64,000 nt of DNA. It comes from Riptortus pedestris. Taxonomy: Eukaryota > Arthropoda > Insecta > Hemiptera > Alydidae. Both the position numbers and the translations under genes were made by a program. Under the pieces are notes generated by a model. It was not told the DNA's origin, made no database searches, and saw nothing but the letters and a program-made list of their open reading frames with translations. Position 1 is the first letter of the stretch. Each line of letters begins with the position of its first letter. The stretch lies in the NCBI GenBank assembly GCA_019009955.1, contig CM032230.1, forward strand, positions 27,160,001-27,224,000, read 5' to 3'. Positions 1 to 33,380 of the stretch are shown piece after piece.

Positions 1-21445
<21,445 letters not shown>

Positions 21446-22289
21446 GCTAAATTTATGACGTGGATTTAATATAATCAATCTGTATTATTTGCATTCCATG
21501 TTCAATTAAATTTACCATGAATTTATAAAGCTTTAGTATCATATAAAGTATTTATCCACTTTAGATATAAAGTATGTATTATACTGCCATTAATATTTGT
21601 AATCGTATTTATTCATTTATAAATTGGATGTGATTTTAAATATATAAATTTATTAATCAGATGGAACTATTAAAAAAATAGCTAGATTTCTATTTGGATT
21701 TTATCAATGTTATTACTTTATATTTTTATACATTAATGTTGATTGTACCCAAATTATTACATTCCATTTATTAAAAGTATTAGTGCCTTCATTATCTTAT
21801 TAACGTTTATTATTTATTTGTACTGAAAATTGTGGATCTATATTTAAAATATTGAATGCCAATAGTTTTCAACCTTTGTTAATATATCATGAATTTTCAC
21901 TCCACATTTATTTTTAAAAATCACCTTATTTATTGCAGGAACACAAAGAAATTAATTATTCCCCTAATTATAATTAAATTAGGCTCTTCTTTACAAATTC
22001 AAGAGAATGCAATGTTCTAACATATTTTATAGGCAGTAGCTTATTCATGTGATACTTATGTAATTTCTTTCCTTTCACCATATTTTGTCAAAAAAATAAT
22101 TGAGATTGTATTCGTATTTTCCACTTTTATCTGTTTGTAAATATATCAAGTGGGAACAGCAACAAATTGTAAATTATAGTATTGGAAAGAGTTCCTACCA
22201 AAACTTGTATATAGCTAAATATTTTGTAATTACGAAAATTGTGATATATATATTTTAATATTATTTGTTACTGAACTTTGTACAATAAA
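21446..22289 (+). promoter_or_regulatory. Ephexin 3' UTR with candidate polyadenylation signal
   Basis: An AT-rich stretch without coding signal follows the stop. The candidate AATAAA at 22284-22289 lies just before the repeat-rich intergenic block that starts near 22490. Where cleavage occurs cannot be seen from sequence alone. Confidence 0.45.
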
Positions 22290-22496
22290 ATGTTAATATT
22301 TTGCTATGAAATTTAATTATTTTGTTTCGTTTTGTCCTTAATCTTAGTTCAAATTTTATTCTTTAATACTCACTCTTCAAAAACGTATTTGTTTTAAACA
22401 AATTTAAAAATTGTTGTTTTGCATTTTTTATTTTTTTTTTAGTATTTATGCCCTTGGGGCTACCATTTCAATAAAATAATCATATTTTGGCATATA

Positions 22497-23494
22497 TATA
22501 CTAGCTCAGATACCCGGCTTCGCCCGGGAATTCATTTGAGGCTGGATGGTGATGGTATTTTTTTGGCAAGGCTTTACTTTGCACAATATTTTGACTACCC
22601 GTCCCAGCGTTTAGGGCTAATGCCCGTCATTTCTGTGGATTTGTTAATAATAAAATTTGTAAATTCAGGCCTCCTTTATAACCCCCACTCCTGCCCGTTC
22701 CTAGAAATGTTAGTATGGCTTATTATAAGGATGGCGTTAGTGCTAATACACAGTCTTTTGTGCCAAATAAAATTGTTGACTCCCGCTATAATTTTTAGCG
22801 TATAACGCATTTATACTTCGGTATACGACGATATTGTAAATAACAAAAGTTTCTCTAAATAACAAAATAAACAACTTTTGTTATGTACATATTTGCCAAA
22901 ACCCCAATAGGAAACAAAATATCACTATTTTTAACTTCAGACCTCCCTTATAACCCCCACTCCTGCCCGTCCCTAGAAATGTTAGAATGACTTATTATAA
23001 GGGAATCGTTAGTATTAATTCACATAGCGAGTTTGGTTTAGTTCGGTTGAGTCTTTTGTGCCAAATAAAATTGTGGACTCCCGCTATAGTTTTTAGCGTA
23101 TAACTCATTTATACTTCCGTGTACGGCAAAAGTGCATATAACAAAAGTTACTCTAAATTACAAAATAAATAACTTTTGTTATGTGCATATTTGCTGAAAA
23201 ATCAATAGGAAACGAAATATCGCTATTTTTAATTTCAGGTCTCCCTTATAACCCCCACTCCTGTTCGTCTTAGAGAATATTTATATAGCCTAAAGTCTAA
23301 GTTGGGCTAGTAGTAATATACATACCAAGTTTCATAAAATTCGGTTCAGCCGTTTATGCGTGAAAAGGTAACAAACAAATAAACAAACAAACAGACACGA
23401 AAGAAACAAAATGTAGTTATGGTGTATATGACATGTGAAACGAAAAGTTATCGTGAAATTTCGCGAAAAAAATCAATGTACAGACAGAGGTTAC

Positions 23495-23530
<36 letters not shown>

Positions 23531-23647
23531 GAATGGGCCTCATCTTCGTCATCTGGATAGGATCGATGGACATTTAAGGAAATTTTTCAAAAATCACGTC
23601 ATGAGTACGACCTCAATAGGTGATTTTCCTTGAGGGAAATCTGCTAA
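22497..23647. mobile_element. Mosaic dispersed repeat with tandem internal units and Helentron-type end
   Basis: The left end is TACTAGCTCAGATACCCGGCTTCGCCCGGG. Inside are two full and one partial ~270-300 bp tandem units, each with CCCCCACTCCTG.CCGT, CAAATAAAATTGT.GACTCCCGC and AACTTTTGTTATGT (at about 22680, 22955 and 23250). Then come CGGTTCAGCCGTTTATGCGTG, a short (AT)n and a right end identical to the Helentron 5' palindrome, TTTCCTTGAGGGAAATCTGCT. No transposase was found. Confidence 0.55.
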
Positions 23648-25151
23648 AAATTGTAGCCTAAATGAGCTGTAAAAATTTATAAACGAGTTAAAGAATAATA
23701 TATAAAACAACAGTTGTAGGATGTTATTTTTCAAGATAAAACATTTTCAATCTGATGCACAACAGAGGTTTTATAATGCACCTCATCACTGAACTCCCAC
23801 AACGGGTCCAATTTCAACCCTCAACAAACTTTATTTTAGCAGATTTGTTCAGTTTGCCTTTTTATATTGAGCTTCTCAAGATGAAATAAAAATTGGGGCT
23901 GCTAGGACAATCTAGTTAGGTGCATCAAGCTTTTGAATCGTCTCATGAACATAAAACAATAGCTGATTTCCTTTAGGGGGAAACACCTAAAAAACAAGAT
24001 TAATCCAGAAACCACTACCTTTTACTGTTCAAGGGAAGCCAATAATATAACTTCATATATTGAAGTAGTCAAATTAGATATTCACAAAGATAAGCCGATA
24101 GCCGTATGTCAAGTTAAAAGGGAAGGTTAAAAAAAAAGGAAATAATTATTGTTCGTTTAAATTTTTTTTTAAACTAAATATACTTGTGAGTATTTATAAC
24201 ATACAGTGATACCAAATTTTCTTTGAAATTACATCAGTTCATGTATCACAGTGCTCCTAAAACAATATCAAGTTCAAGAAAAATATCTCTATTGGTACAG
24301 ACAATGGATCAACAAAAATTCAAACAATAATGATCTGGATAAACATACAAATATAATCTGTACTTAATGAACATGAATGAAATAGAAACACAAATTTATT
24401 TCACTCAAAATTAAACAAAAAAGTACAAAAATAGATTTCAATGGGTCGTTGCAAGGAAGACTTAGAATTAAAATTGGTCATGAATGAACGGAACCCTGAC
24501 TTAAAGCCAATAGGATAATTGGTCTGTATAATTGGCAACAACGTTCACAATCAGGAATCTTTAAATGTTCCTTAGAGAAGTATAATTGAAAATTGTGAAT
24601 TCAGTTGAAAGCTTCTTAATGACCAACTTATGAGATAAATGTGCTTTCTCTTTCAGTTATGTTAATTACTTTTACATAACTTATGAACAAATATTCTTTA
24701 AACATAGATAGAAATTCAAGAAGTCAGGATCACATTCAAATCAGTCCATCTACAGTTAAGTTCAAAAATAGATTTAGTATGAAGAGACTTCGTAATTAAT
24801 AGGATATGTATTCCAAAAATCAAGAACATCTAAACAAATACAAAAATATTTACAAAAGAATACATATGTTCTACTTAAAAATAAATAAAATCTCTCAAGT
24901 ATTCATTAAAACAAATTGTATAAAAATAATACACAAGTCATTAATAATTTAAGTCTTTAAGAAAATGAAAATCACTCGAACAATTCACAGTGCAGGGAAC
25001 ATTCATTCATAAATTAACACATTGAGTGTGTAAAGTAATGAGCATCAAGAGGTATTTCTAGGGGATCACCACATATTTGAAGAAATCGATGAGCCCTTCA
25101 TATAGGAATGTAATGAATTTCGTTTTCTTCTGGAAGTCCATCACTCACATT
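23648..25151. other. Intergenic and TMED 3' flank
   Basis: AT-rich sequence lies between the mosaic repeat and the TMED stop codon. The part near 25150 is presumably the 3' UTR of the minus-strand TMED gene. Several TTTATT (AATAAA on the minus strand) occur but none stands out. No coding signal was seen. Confidence 0.4.
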
Positions 25152-28100
25152 TTACGCCCTTGGTCGAGTTGATTTTACATCAAATAACTTTCGAACAAAA
25201 TATACTTGGATAACAGTAGTTACAACAACAACAAATATTTGAATGAGAGACCACCTGAGTACATAAGCATTATTGTCGGTCAATAAATTCAAATGCCTTC
25301 CTTCCATTCCTCTCATATGGTTTTGATACTGAAGCATCTCATTTATATTTCTTTCGACACTTTGAATACTTGTCTGAAAATTAATTAATTGAATTAATAA
25401 AAAGAAACTTTTAAACAGTAATGTAGAATCAATTGAAAAGTAACTTACAGTAAAATTTTCGACGCTTAAATTCAATTCTTCTAGTTCCTTGGCATACAAA
25501 TCCCACTGATCGTACCTATAAACATAAAATAATTAATAATTTCTGACATGATAAATACAAACAATGACTTTCAACCAAGTTCATAGCAATAAGTGACTAA
25601 ATCATCTAAGTCCCGGCTATTAGCTCCAGTGGCAGACCACTCTTAAAGCGAATTTTCAGTGGCACGCTGGCCATCTTCATCAGGTAGTATAATATTTTAT
25701 GTTCTTAAGAGCTCTGGTTAGGCAAACAAAGAAACTTTGATCCCCCAACTGGCAAACCAGAATTTAGATGATTTGGGCCTCCCCCAGCGATGCAGTTTGA
25801 AAAACAGAAGATAATAACTACCTAATGGGAAACACATCATTGTCAACAACCCATTAGTTCATTTAATTATACATTCACTCAATGTGTGCATTAGAATGAA
25901 GGAGCACTTTAATGAAGAAAGGAATAACAAAATAAAAAAGTGATAGTCCATTCTAACTAATGACGACATGACAGTGGTAGTGAAGAAGATAATGCTAGAG
26001 ACATCGAAGTGTTGGAGTGTTTATTTAAAGAACTTTAGATGAATCTGTGATAACGATAAAGGGTAGTAAGAGTATCAACATTTGAGTTGAAATCACAGAG
26101 CAAGGGATACAAGATAAACCACAAATCAGCTCGACAGAAGTCAAGCTGCTAATTTATAAATAATTTTTTCAAGGTATTGTCAGCAACTGTATTCTTCAGA
26201 ACAAACAATGAATGATGCCTTTGATGTGGAAGTTCTCAAGCACTTGAGGGATCACCTACGTAGAGTGCAACCAAAATTGTCTGGTGGAGATGAATACCTA
26301 CTACATCACGTCAATTTGCCCCAGCACATTCCTCAATCACTCAACATTTCATCGATATTGTCCAAGATTTCCTGACATGTAATTCACCACATGCTAGATC
26401 ATCCCCCCCCCAACTCAAAACACAGTCTACTGCAACTTCATTTTGTTTCTGAAATATAAAAAGTCCGACAAGCAGGGGCTGCGTTAACTAAGCAGATTTC
26501 CCACTTGCATCCCGAATTTGCATTTATCTCATGACGTAAAAGTTCAATGAGAACAATATTTGCTATTTAGGCTTCAAATAAAGTGCTTCATAATATAACA
26601 GCTTATTGTTGATATGACATGAGTAGGAGTGGGGGTTTGGTGAAGGCCAAAAACTAAAAAACGCAAATATCTTTATTAATATTAAAGATAATAAAAACAT
26701 GTACATAACAACATTTGTATATCTTTTAATTTGCAATAAGATTGGTTCTTCAATAAGTTTTCGATCCGACATAGAGTAACAGAGATATTTTGAATTTTCA
26801 AAAATCCTCCCCTCTAAACCCCCCCCCTCCCACTGGACCGATTTCAACCGTTAACGAACTTGATCTTTATTTTTACACAAAACATTTAAATGTTAGTTAA
26901 ATGGAGTTTGGTAACAATCAAACAAAAATTGCGACCGCTAGAGTACTAACAGACAAATATATATATAATTTTGAACGGACCTCATTTTCGTCATCTGGGT
27001 AGGATCGATGGACATTTGAAATTTTTTTTCGAAAATCGCATCATGAGTATGACTTCAATAGCTGATTTCCCTTTAGGGAAATCTCCTAAAAGTATCATGA
27101 AATTTTGAAAAAGAAAAAAAAATCAATGTACAGACAGACATTACAATTTTATACATATAGAGATATATAGACATAATTTTCAGGGAGGCTCATTTCGTCA
27201 TCTCCTAGGTAGGATCAATGGATATTTTTAAAAAATCATGTTATGAGTACAGCCTCAATATTTGATTTCCCATAAGGAAAATCTACTAAAATGGTCATGT
27301 GTGGGCAGCATTGGGATGATGTAGGGGTGTTAATATGTGATACTATGAGGGACTTGGTGAGCCTGACTTGAGACTGATGTCCCATAATTTTGTAAAATAA
27401 AATTTCGACATTTTTAATAAACAAACCTCATAATTATATTATTACATATGTGGTGTGCGTGTGTGTAAATATTCTTGATAATTAATTGCCTACCCCATAC
27501 CCCATTAGAAACTCATCACCTAGTATTCAATTATTTTTTTTTTTTATTTTTTTTTTTTTTTATCATCTGGACTTTCTATTATCACCTTTGAATTCATCAA
27601 GAAAAATAGACAAGACAAAAAATAACCAAAATATACCTGATAACAGTCATGTATAGATTCACAAGTTTGTCTGCAAATCTCGAAAATTGATTATCCACAC
27701 AGACTTGATAATATCCTCCAGTTGATTGTTGGTCTTGATAATCGGCACTAGCTCTCCACTGGTACGGAAGGACTAACTGGCCATTAGGGTGCCGTACTGC
27801 AAAACCTGCCATTCCATCACCACCTCTTAATACCTGTAAATTGAGTAAAGAAATCCATATATTTCTTAATATTTTGAACAACCTGAATCTAAATAACACT
27901 ATATAAAATTAATCTAGATAGAAAAGCTTTCTTAGCAGTTGAGAAATACAAATCCACAAATTATTTTACTAGGCGAAATATACTGCTTGTCAAAAGCCGA
28001 AATTGTTTGTTCAGATGTGTGGGATGGATATTTACTTTATGAATTCCCTGCAAGAACTAAAGAATGAAAAATGAAGGCCTTGTCCAAACACCACAAGAAG

Positions 28101-29073
28101 GGCTAAGGCCTGATTAGGTGGGAGGACATTTGATGCATTTCCTCCCGTATCATTACAGACCAAATAATGTTACTTCAAATTGACTCACAATGCTGAGAGG
28201 GCACAGGGGAGGGAGGTCAGATAGAATTTCAAACCAAACTTCGGTATCCACAAAACTAAATAAAATGTAGAATGTGATACGAGGCTTTAAACTTGGTACC
28301 ACTGCACAGTAATTGAATGCTTTGCCCGCTGGACAACTGTAACCCCAACTAATGAAAGTCCAACATATTTACAGCTTTGACCATGAGACTTCACGATTTA
28401 CAACACAGCAGAATTAGGTAGCACAAATATCTTTAACTCATGTCAAAACAGCAGGAGTCAAGTACCCGAAAAATAAAATTACAAGAAAAATATTAACAAA
28501 ATTCTGACAATTCAAGTCATTATGTTTCCCAGTTTACATAATGACTCCATCGCAAAATCAAGATAAGTCATATATAAATATTTGTTTAGATAGGAATGCC
28601 TAACATACGTTGGGAGGAGAATTAAATACTACTAACTAAACACGTTGCAAATTATTAAAGTGATTTTTTTATGTCATTTACTATATTAATGTGGTCGTTT
28701 AAAAAACATTTAAAACTCATATCTATTGACAATCATTCACAACAACTAAAAATTGGTAACATGCCACTCATGTTTTGTTAAAATTAAATTGTTTTAAATG
28801 TAAGTACAAAACAAAATTACTTTAAAACCAGTTAAATAAACATTCTGAATTTTTAAATAAACAGTGAAAACCATTTACCTGAAAACTGACATAAAATGTG
28901 GCAGAAGGATTAACATATTGGTAATAACAGTCTTCTTTTCCAGGATCTATATGAACTTTATAGTCCATAGCTACTGCCGGCAGATTCTCATACCATGGCA
29001 CAGTTACTTGGGCAATTGTAAATACAATGGCAAAGACCAAAATTATAAAAGAGAAGTAAATGATTCGCTTCAT
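25152..29073 (-). CDS. loj: p24/TMED cargo receptor, logjam-like, complete
   Basis: Four exons on the minus strand: 29073-28879, 27833-27637, 25515-25449, 25373-25152. They total 681 nt, 226 residues plus TAA. The ATG is followed by a hydrophobic signal peptide (FSFIILVFAIVFTIA). The GOLD domain runs about residues 35-135 with the conserved pair of Cys in GKEDCYYQY and YYQVCVDNQFS. Next come a coiled-coil segment (ELEELNLSVENF ... SVERNINEMLQYQNHMRG), one membrane helix (WSLIQIFVVVVTTVIQVYF) and a short tail VRKLFDVKSTRPRA. p24 proteins cycle between ER and Golgi and select cargo for COPII/COPI vesicles. The tail lacks a KKxx signal. The match to fly logjam / TMED6 type rests on remembered similarity in RGGDGMAGFAVR and DNQFSRFA. 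Confidence 0.92.
25600..25790 (-). repeat. Degenerate Penelope-type 3' end fragment
   Basis: The minus strand reads ACCTGATGAAGATGGCCAGCG..GCCACTGAAAATTCGC. CTGATGA, a TGGC / GCCA stem and GAAA are in the order of a hammerhead core, but with unpaired bases on both sides of helix II. The frame PDEDGQRATENSL resembles sequence often seen at the end of these retroelements. The fragment lies in the 2.1 kb intron 2 of the TMED gene. Confidence 0.3.
26463..27087 (-). mobile_element. Helentron/DINE-1-like element, copy C
   Basis: It begins (as the reversed 3' end) GTCCGACAAGCAGGGGCTGCG and ends with TTTCCCTTTAGGGAAATCTCCT before an A run. It retains all inner blocks and a short AT tract at 26958-26969. 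It sits in TMED intron 2. Confidence 0.65.
27088..27293 (-). mobile_element. Helentron/DINE-1-like partial copy adjoining copy C
   Basis: Sequence after copy C repeats AATCAATGTACAGACAGA.ATTACAATTTTATA, the GTCATCTCCTAGGTAGGATCAATGG block and the end palindrome (TTTCCCATAAGGAAAATCTACT) again. It is a tandem fragment in the same orientation, carrying the 5' end only. Confidence 0.55.
27834..28878 (-). other. TMED intron 1
   Basis: 1 kb of AT-rich sequence between acceptor and donor. No repeat or RNA was recognised. Confidence 0.5.
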
Positions 29074-30305
29074 TCTGTAGCAAGCCAGTCAACAGGCTCA
29101 CCATTTGAGTGGCAGTATTTGCCAACTTTTACATTGTAACACTTCGGTAACCTCCACATCTCTCCAACGCAGCTTCAGGGGACGCGCTATTTTACAATTC
29201 TATTTGTTGTAATCGTAAGGGAATTAGTAAAAGAAAAAAAAATTAAACCTAGCTAATTCTGTGATTATTTTTATAGTTGCGGTGAGAAAAGGAAATGAAT
29301 AAATGTTCAGAAAACGTATCTGACCTACTTAGTAACCAACAAAACTATATATTGCCGGCAATATTAAATAGGCAGCCTCAAGTAAAATTGAAATAATTTA
29401 TTATTTACTAGAAAATCGCTTATATCTTTGTGGTCACCTCACTAAAAAAGTATAAGTGACGTTACAAATAAAACTCCTGATCCCATTACAATTAGAAATA
29501 TTTACAACTGGCAACTTGTTTGCTTAGATCTGAAGATGTTAATTATATTGAGCGAAATTAATTCTTTGGGCCAACAAAGTTTATTTTTCTTTACTTATTT
29601 TAATTTTTTTAAAATGGCCAAAATCTAATGTAATTCACTGATATGCATTTAGCGTAATATTTCATTATTAAACAGAATATTTTCTCAGGGGTGAGAAACT
29701 ATTAAAAAAACAAAAACAACTTTTGGTTACCTTGTGATATGAGAATTAGTTTGATATTCAAAGTTACATTATTATCTGCCTTATTCATTTTAGCCAAAAA
29801 AACATTAAGTTATTCTTATATGTATTCATATCCATGATCACCGGAGTTTCCCTTCTTACCAGCAACAGACATCAGGGTACACTTATCAAAGAATGTATGG
29901 TACATTTAACTATTTTATGTTATGCATAAGTCTAAATCAATTCACTTAATGTTGAATAATTTGTGTATATCCTTATGGACAAATATATACAAAATAAGTT
30001 AAAGAGAAACGGCTTAATTCGGGTGTGTAAAGTAGTGGTAAGTGCTACTTTGGAGTTTTGGAGTAAAAATGTCAATAACTTACAAATACAACTCTACAAT
30101 CATGGCACTTTTTGGATCTTCAATGATTCTTTATTAATCATTTTTATTTTAGCTGTGAAAAATAATACTTGTACATTACAAAATGAAACTAAATGAGTTT
30201 TATTTGCAACCTAGGCTGCTTACTCAATTCACCAATAATAATGCCGACAACCAGCTCTTAAGCTTCTCGAGCTTCGATCTGATCTAGACTCATTTTAGTA
30301 CAAAA
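29074..30305. other. Upstream region of the TMED gene
   Basis: The 150 bases next to the TMED ATG are less AT-rich (CGCAGCTTCAGGGGACGCGC near 29170-29190), as expected for a promoter or 5' UTR, but no TATA or initiator can be assigned. The ACOT9 first exon was looked for here and not found. Confidence 0.3.
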
Positions 30306-31032
30306 GTCCGTCACGCAGGGGCTGCGTAAACTAAGCAGATTTCCCATGTGGTTTTACAATAGAGAAATCAGCATACTGGTAACACAATACCACCCTGATT
30401 AAATACAAACAGTAATGAGAAATCTTTCAGTTAATTAAAATAAATTCCCAACTGAAACGGCTTCTGAATTGTAAGAATAATTTATATTTTAATAACTCAA
30501 ATTTTAGTAGTCCAAGAACTAAAGAAGGGGGGGGCGGATGAACAGAACGTATATGCATAAATCTCACAAAGTAACGAAGGTAAAGTAAGGTTAGAAACGA
30601 CAGGTAAGGTTAGAAGGAGCTTCCACCTGAGCCGAGTAGTGACGGAAATGGCCGACCTAATCCGAACTATACTCGACCACAGACTTCATAAAAATGCAAA
30701 TATCTCGGTTAATATTCAAGATAGAGAATAAATGTAACAACATTTATAGTAAATTTAATTCGCAATAAGATTGGTTCTATACAATGCTTCGATCCGATGA
30801 ATAATAACGGAGGTATTTTGAATTTTCGAAAATCCCCCCTCTAAACCCCCCTCCCTCTCGTCCGATTTCAGCCATTAACGAACTTGATCTGTCTTTTTAC
30901 ATAAAACGGTTAAATATCGAGTTTCGTAACGATCAAACAAAAATTGCGACCGCTAGAGCGTTAACAGACAAATATATATATCGCGTCATGAGTACGACCT
31001 CAATAGCTGATTTCCCTTAAGGGAAATCTGCT
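30306..31032 (-). mobile_element. Helentron/DINE-1-like element, copy D
   Basis: It runs from GTCCGTCACGCAGGGGCTGCG to the TTCCCTTAAGGGAAATCTGCT palindrome. It carries an extra segment, shared only with the copy at 61413, containing AAGGTTAGAAACGACAGG and GCCGAGTAGTGACGGAAATGG. The AT tract is very short. Confidence 0.7.
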
Positions 31033-32311
31033 AATAACCGGCTTTCTTTAAGTTAATCAAAAGTGATTAAGTTTGTCAAAGCTAAACCATTGTTCATACA
31101 TACAATTTTGTGGCCCCTCTTGTAGGGATAAAATAATCAAATTTACGTAGCTAACTCAATATATTGCATATTAATAATTTTATAATATAGTTATGTTATC
31201 CCTTATAAGAATCATTTCATGAGCAATTATAAATCACTCATTTATTATAAAATCTGGTTAGAGTAGAGCCTTGCTATCATTATGTTAATCCATTTTAGCC
31301 ATTGTCTTGTTCATTTCACCCCTTTCAGTTTATAACATTGTAGTGGAGGATTGAGCCCACCTTTGAAGAATTGTTCATAAGTGGTCGGTTGGTGTCTGTG
31401 CCTGTGGTTCAAAAGTGGAATATTGAATTACATTTCCAGCACGCCAGTTAGATTCCCAACAGATGAGAAAAAAATGTTCCTTGCAAATTAAAGAGTTCCT
31501 AAATTATTACTGGCCCACGCCTTAAGTGAAACCAACACATCCAGTCTCTATTTTTAATCCATTGCACTAAATACCTCTTTACTTAGCTCTATGGCCATGT
31601 CACATTTAGAATCTGTGACAGATGTTTTTATTTCTTATTTAAATTTTTGATTGGGTTTGATGACATGGGGATTGTTAAAAGTCCTTAGTGAATTATTGAA
31701 GTATTTAAAATACAGAAAAGATGCTTGACAAATATTTGAATGCCCGAATAGCAAGTTATATGTTTTTGAAACGCAAATATCAGTATAGCCATGGAAATTT
31801 TCTTGGATTCATAAATTATGAATCACTCGGATCCTTACCCCTTCCTCTATCCTGACGTTTAGTGGTTCAGTTCAAATAGTGTTAACGTAGTCTTTCAGGA
31901 TTTGTGTCCTTTTAAACCTCTCAATGCCTGGGCCTTTTATGAAAGTAGCTTCGAAATGTCCACAAATACTTTTTGTGTCACTTTCACCAGCTGTCATTAA
32001 ATCCAACAGGTATATGTAATGTAATTTAGAGACAAAAGTTGTCATGTTCCTTTATAACAGAAATTAAATTGTATATTTATTGTATTCTGTAACCGACCAC
32101 GTTTATTGTATTACTTGTATCATAAAAGAGCTGTTTAATATATTTCCGAAACGTATTATATAAATATATCTGACTTTTTAAATTGCTAAGCTTGAATTAT
32201 TAAAATTAAATTTGTTAATTCTAAGTAATGCGTTTTTTTTTTTGTTTTTTTTTTGTTTTTTTTTTCATATTTTTTCATAATTTTCAATGATTCTTGTGTT
32301 TATCAGAAATA

Positions 32312-32381
<70 letters not shown>

Positions 32382-33224
32382 TTCAGTTATTTCTTAATTT
32401 TATTCGTTGGTTCTTCTGATAAACTCATTCCATTAACCCTTACACAGTTATTGTGCTCCTTTTTCATTACATGAAATTATGCCCGAGCATAAGGACTGAT
32501 TTAAAATTTCTATGGTGTTGACATACAAGGGGGGTGACTAGACCTTGCTCATTATATGATGTGGTTTTAAATTTTACTTTTAAGTTCCTACCCTGATATA
32601 ATTCAGGTAATGTCTATATTAAGTACCTTTCATCATAGGCACTCAACAACACCCTGTTGTGTCATTACTGTGTTGAAAGCTCTCTCCAAATTTCCGTTTA
32701 CCCGAGGGGTTCAGTACTCAATGCTACTTACACATTCTTTGAGGCATTCCTCTCATTAAAAACTATTTTTTATTATGTATATATTCACAACTATAGACAC
32801 CAGAAAGTAGCAGAATATTTAAAGAAAAAAAATTTAGACTCATCAAAAGTCTGTAATTTTTGAGTTACAGTGTAATTGCAATTTGGAGGAATGAGGAAAA
32901 AAATACATAAAGCCTTGTTTGCCAGTATTAGCAATTTTCTAATTCTTGTATTCTGTACATTTATTTTTCATTTACTGCATCCGCCTGCCAATATTTTGAG
33001 TCCTGTAGACACATTCTTATTAGTCACTTGCTAATACTACAAAAATATGTAATGTATAAAAATAAATTTATCATCCCTAACAATTAATTTCTGTTTTTTA
33101 ACTATAATTTAAAATTAAATTATACATTTAGAATATAAAGAATTCTAATTTAACTCCTCATTTACACTTTGTACATTTTATTTCACTGTATACATATTGT
33201 TTACATTTTAATACCTAACTGTGT
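31033..33224. other. Intergenic sequence with microsatellite
   Basis: AT-rich; (AT)n of about 32 units at 32314-32378 is preceded by poly-T with G interruptions (32229-32265). No gene signal was seen. Confidence 0.5.
32314..32378. repeat. (AT)n microsatellite
   Basis: About 32 AT units in intergenic sequence, not linked to a recognisable element. Confidence 0.95.
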
Positions 33225-33380
33225 GGGCTAAGCAGTTTCAATCCACTTGGTAAAGGAATTTATTTAGTATCAAACTTATTAAATGAAATCCTTAGTCCCC
33301 CTCTGTCTAGAAAAAGGTCGTAACCACTGGATAACCCAACCAAATTAGCCATAGTAGCGTAAAGTGTATGTTTAGAACAT
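33225..33380 (+). mobile_element. tRNA-derived SINE, copy 3 (5' truncated)
   Basis: The shared body is present: AAATGAAATCCTTAGTCCC, CTAGAAAAAGG, GTAACC, CCAAATTAGCCATAGTAGCGTAAAGTG. The tRNA-like head is lost. Confidence 0.55.
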
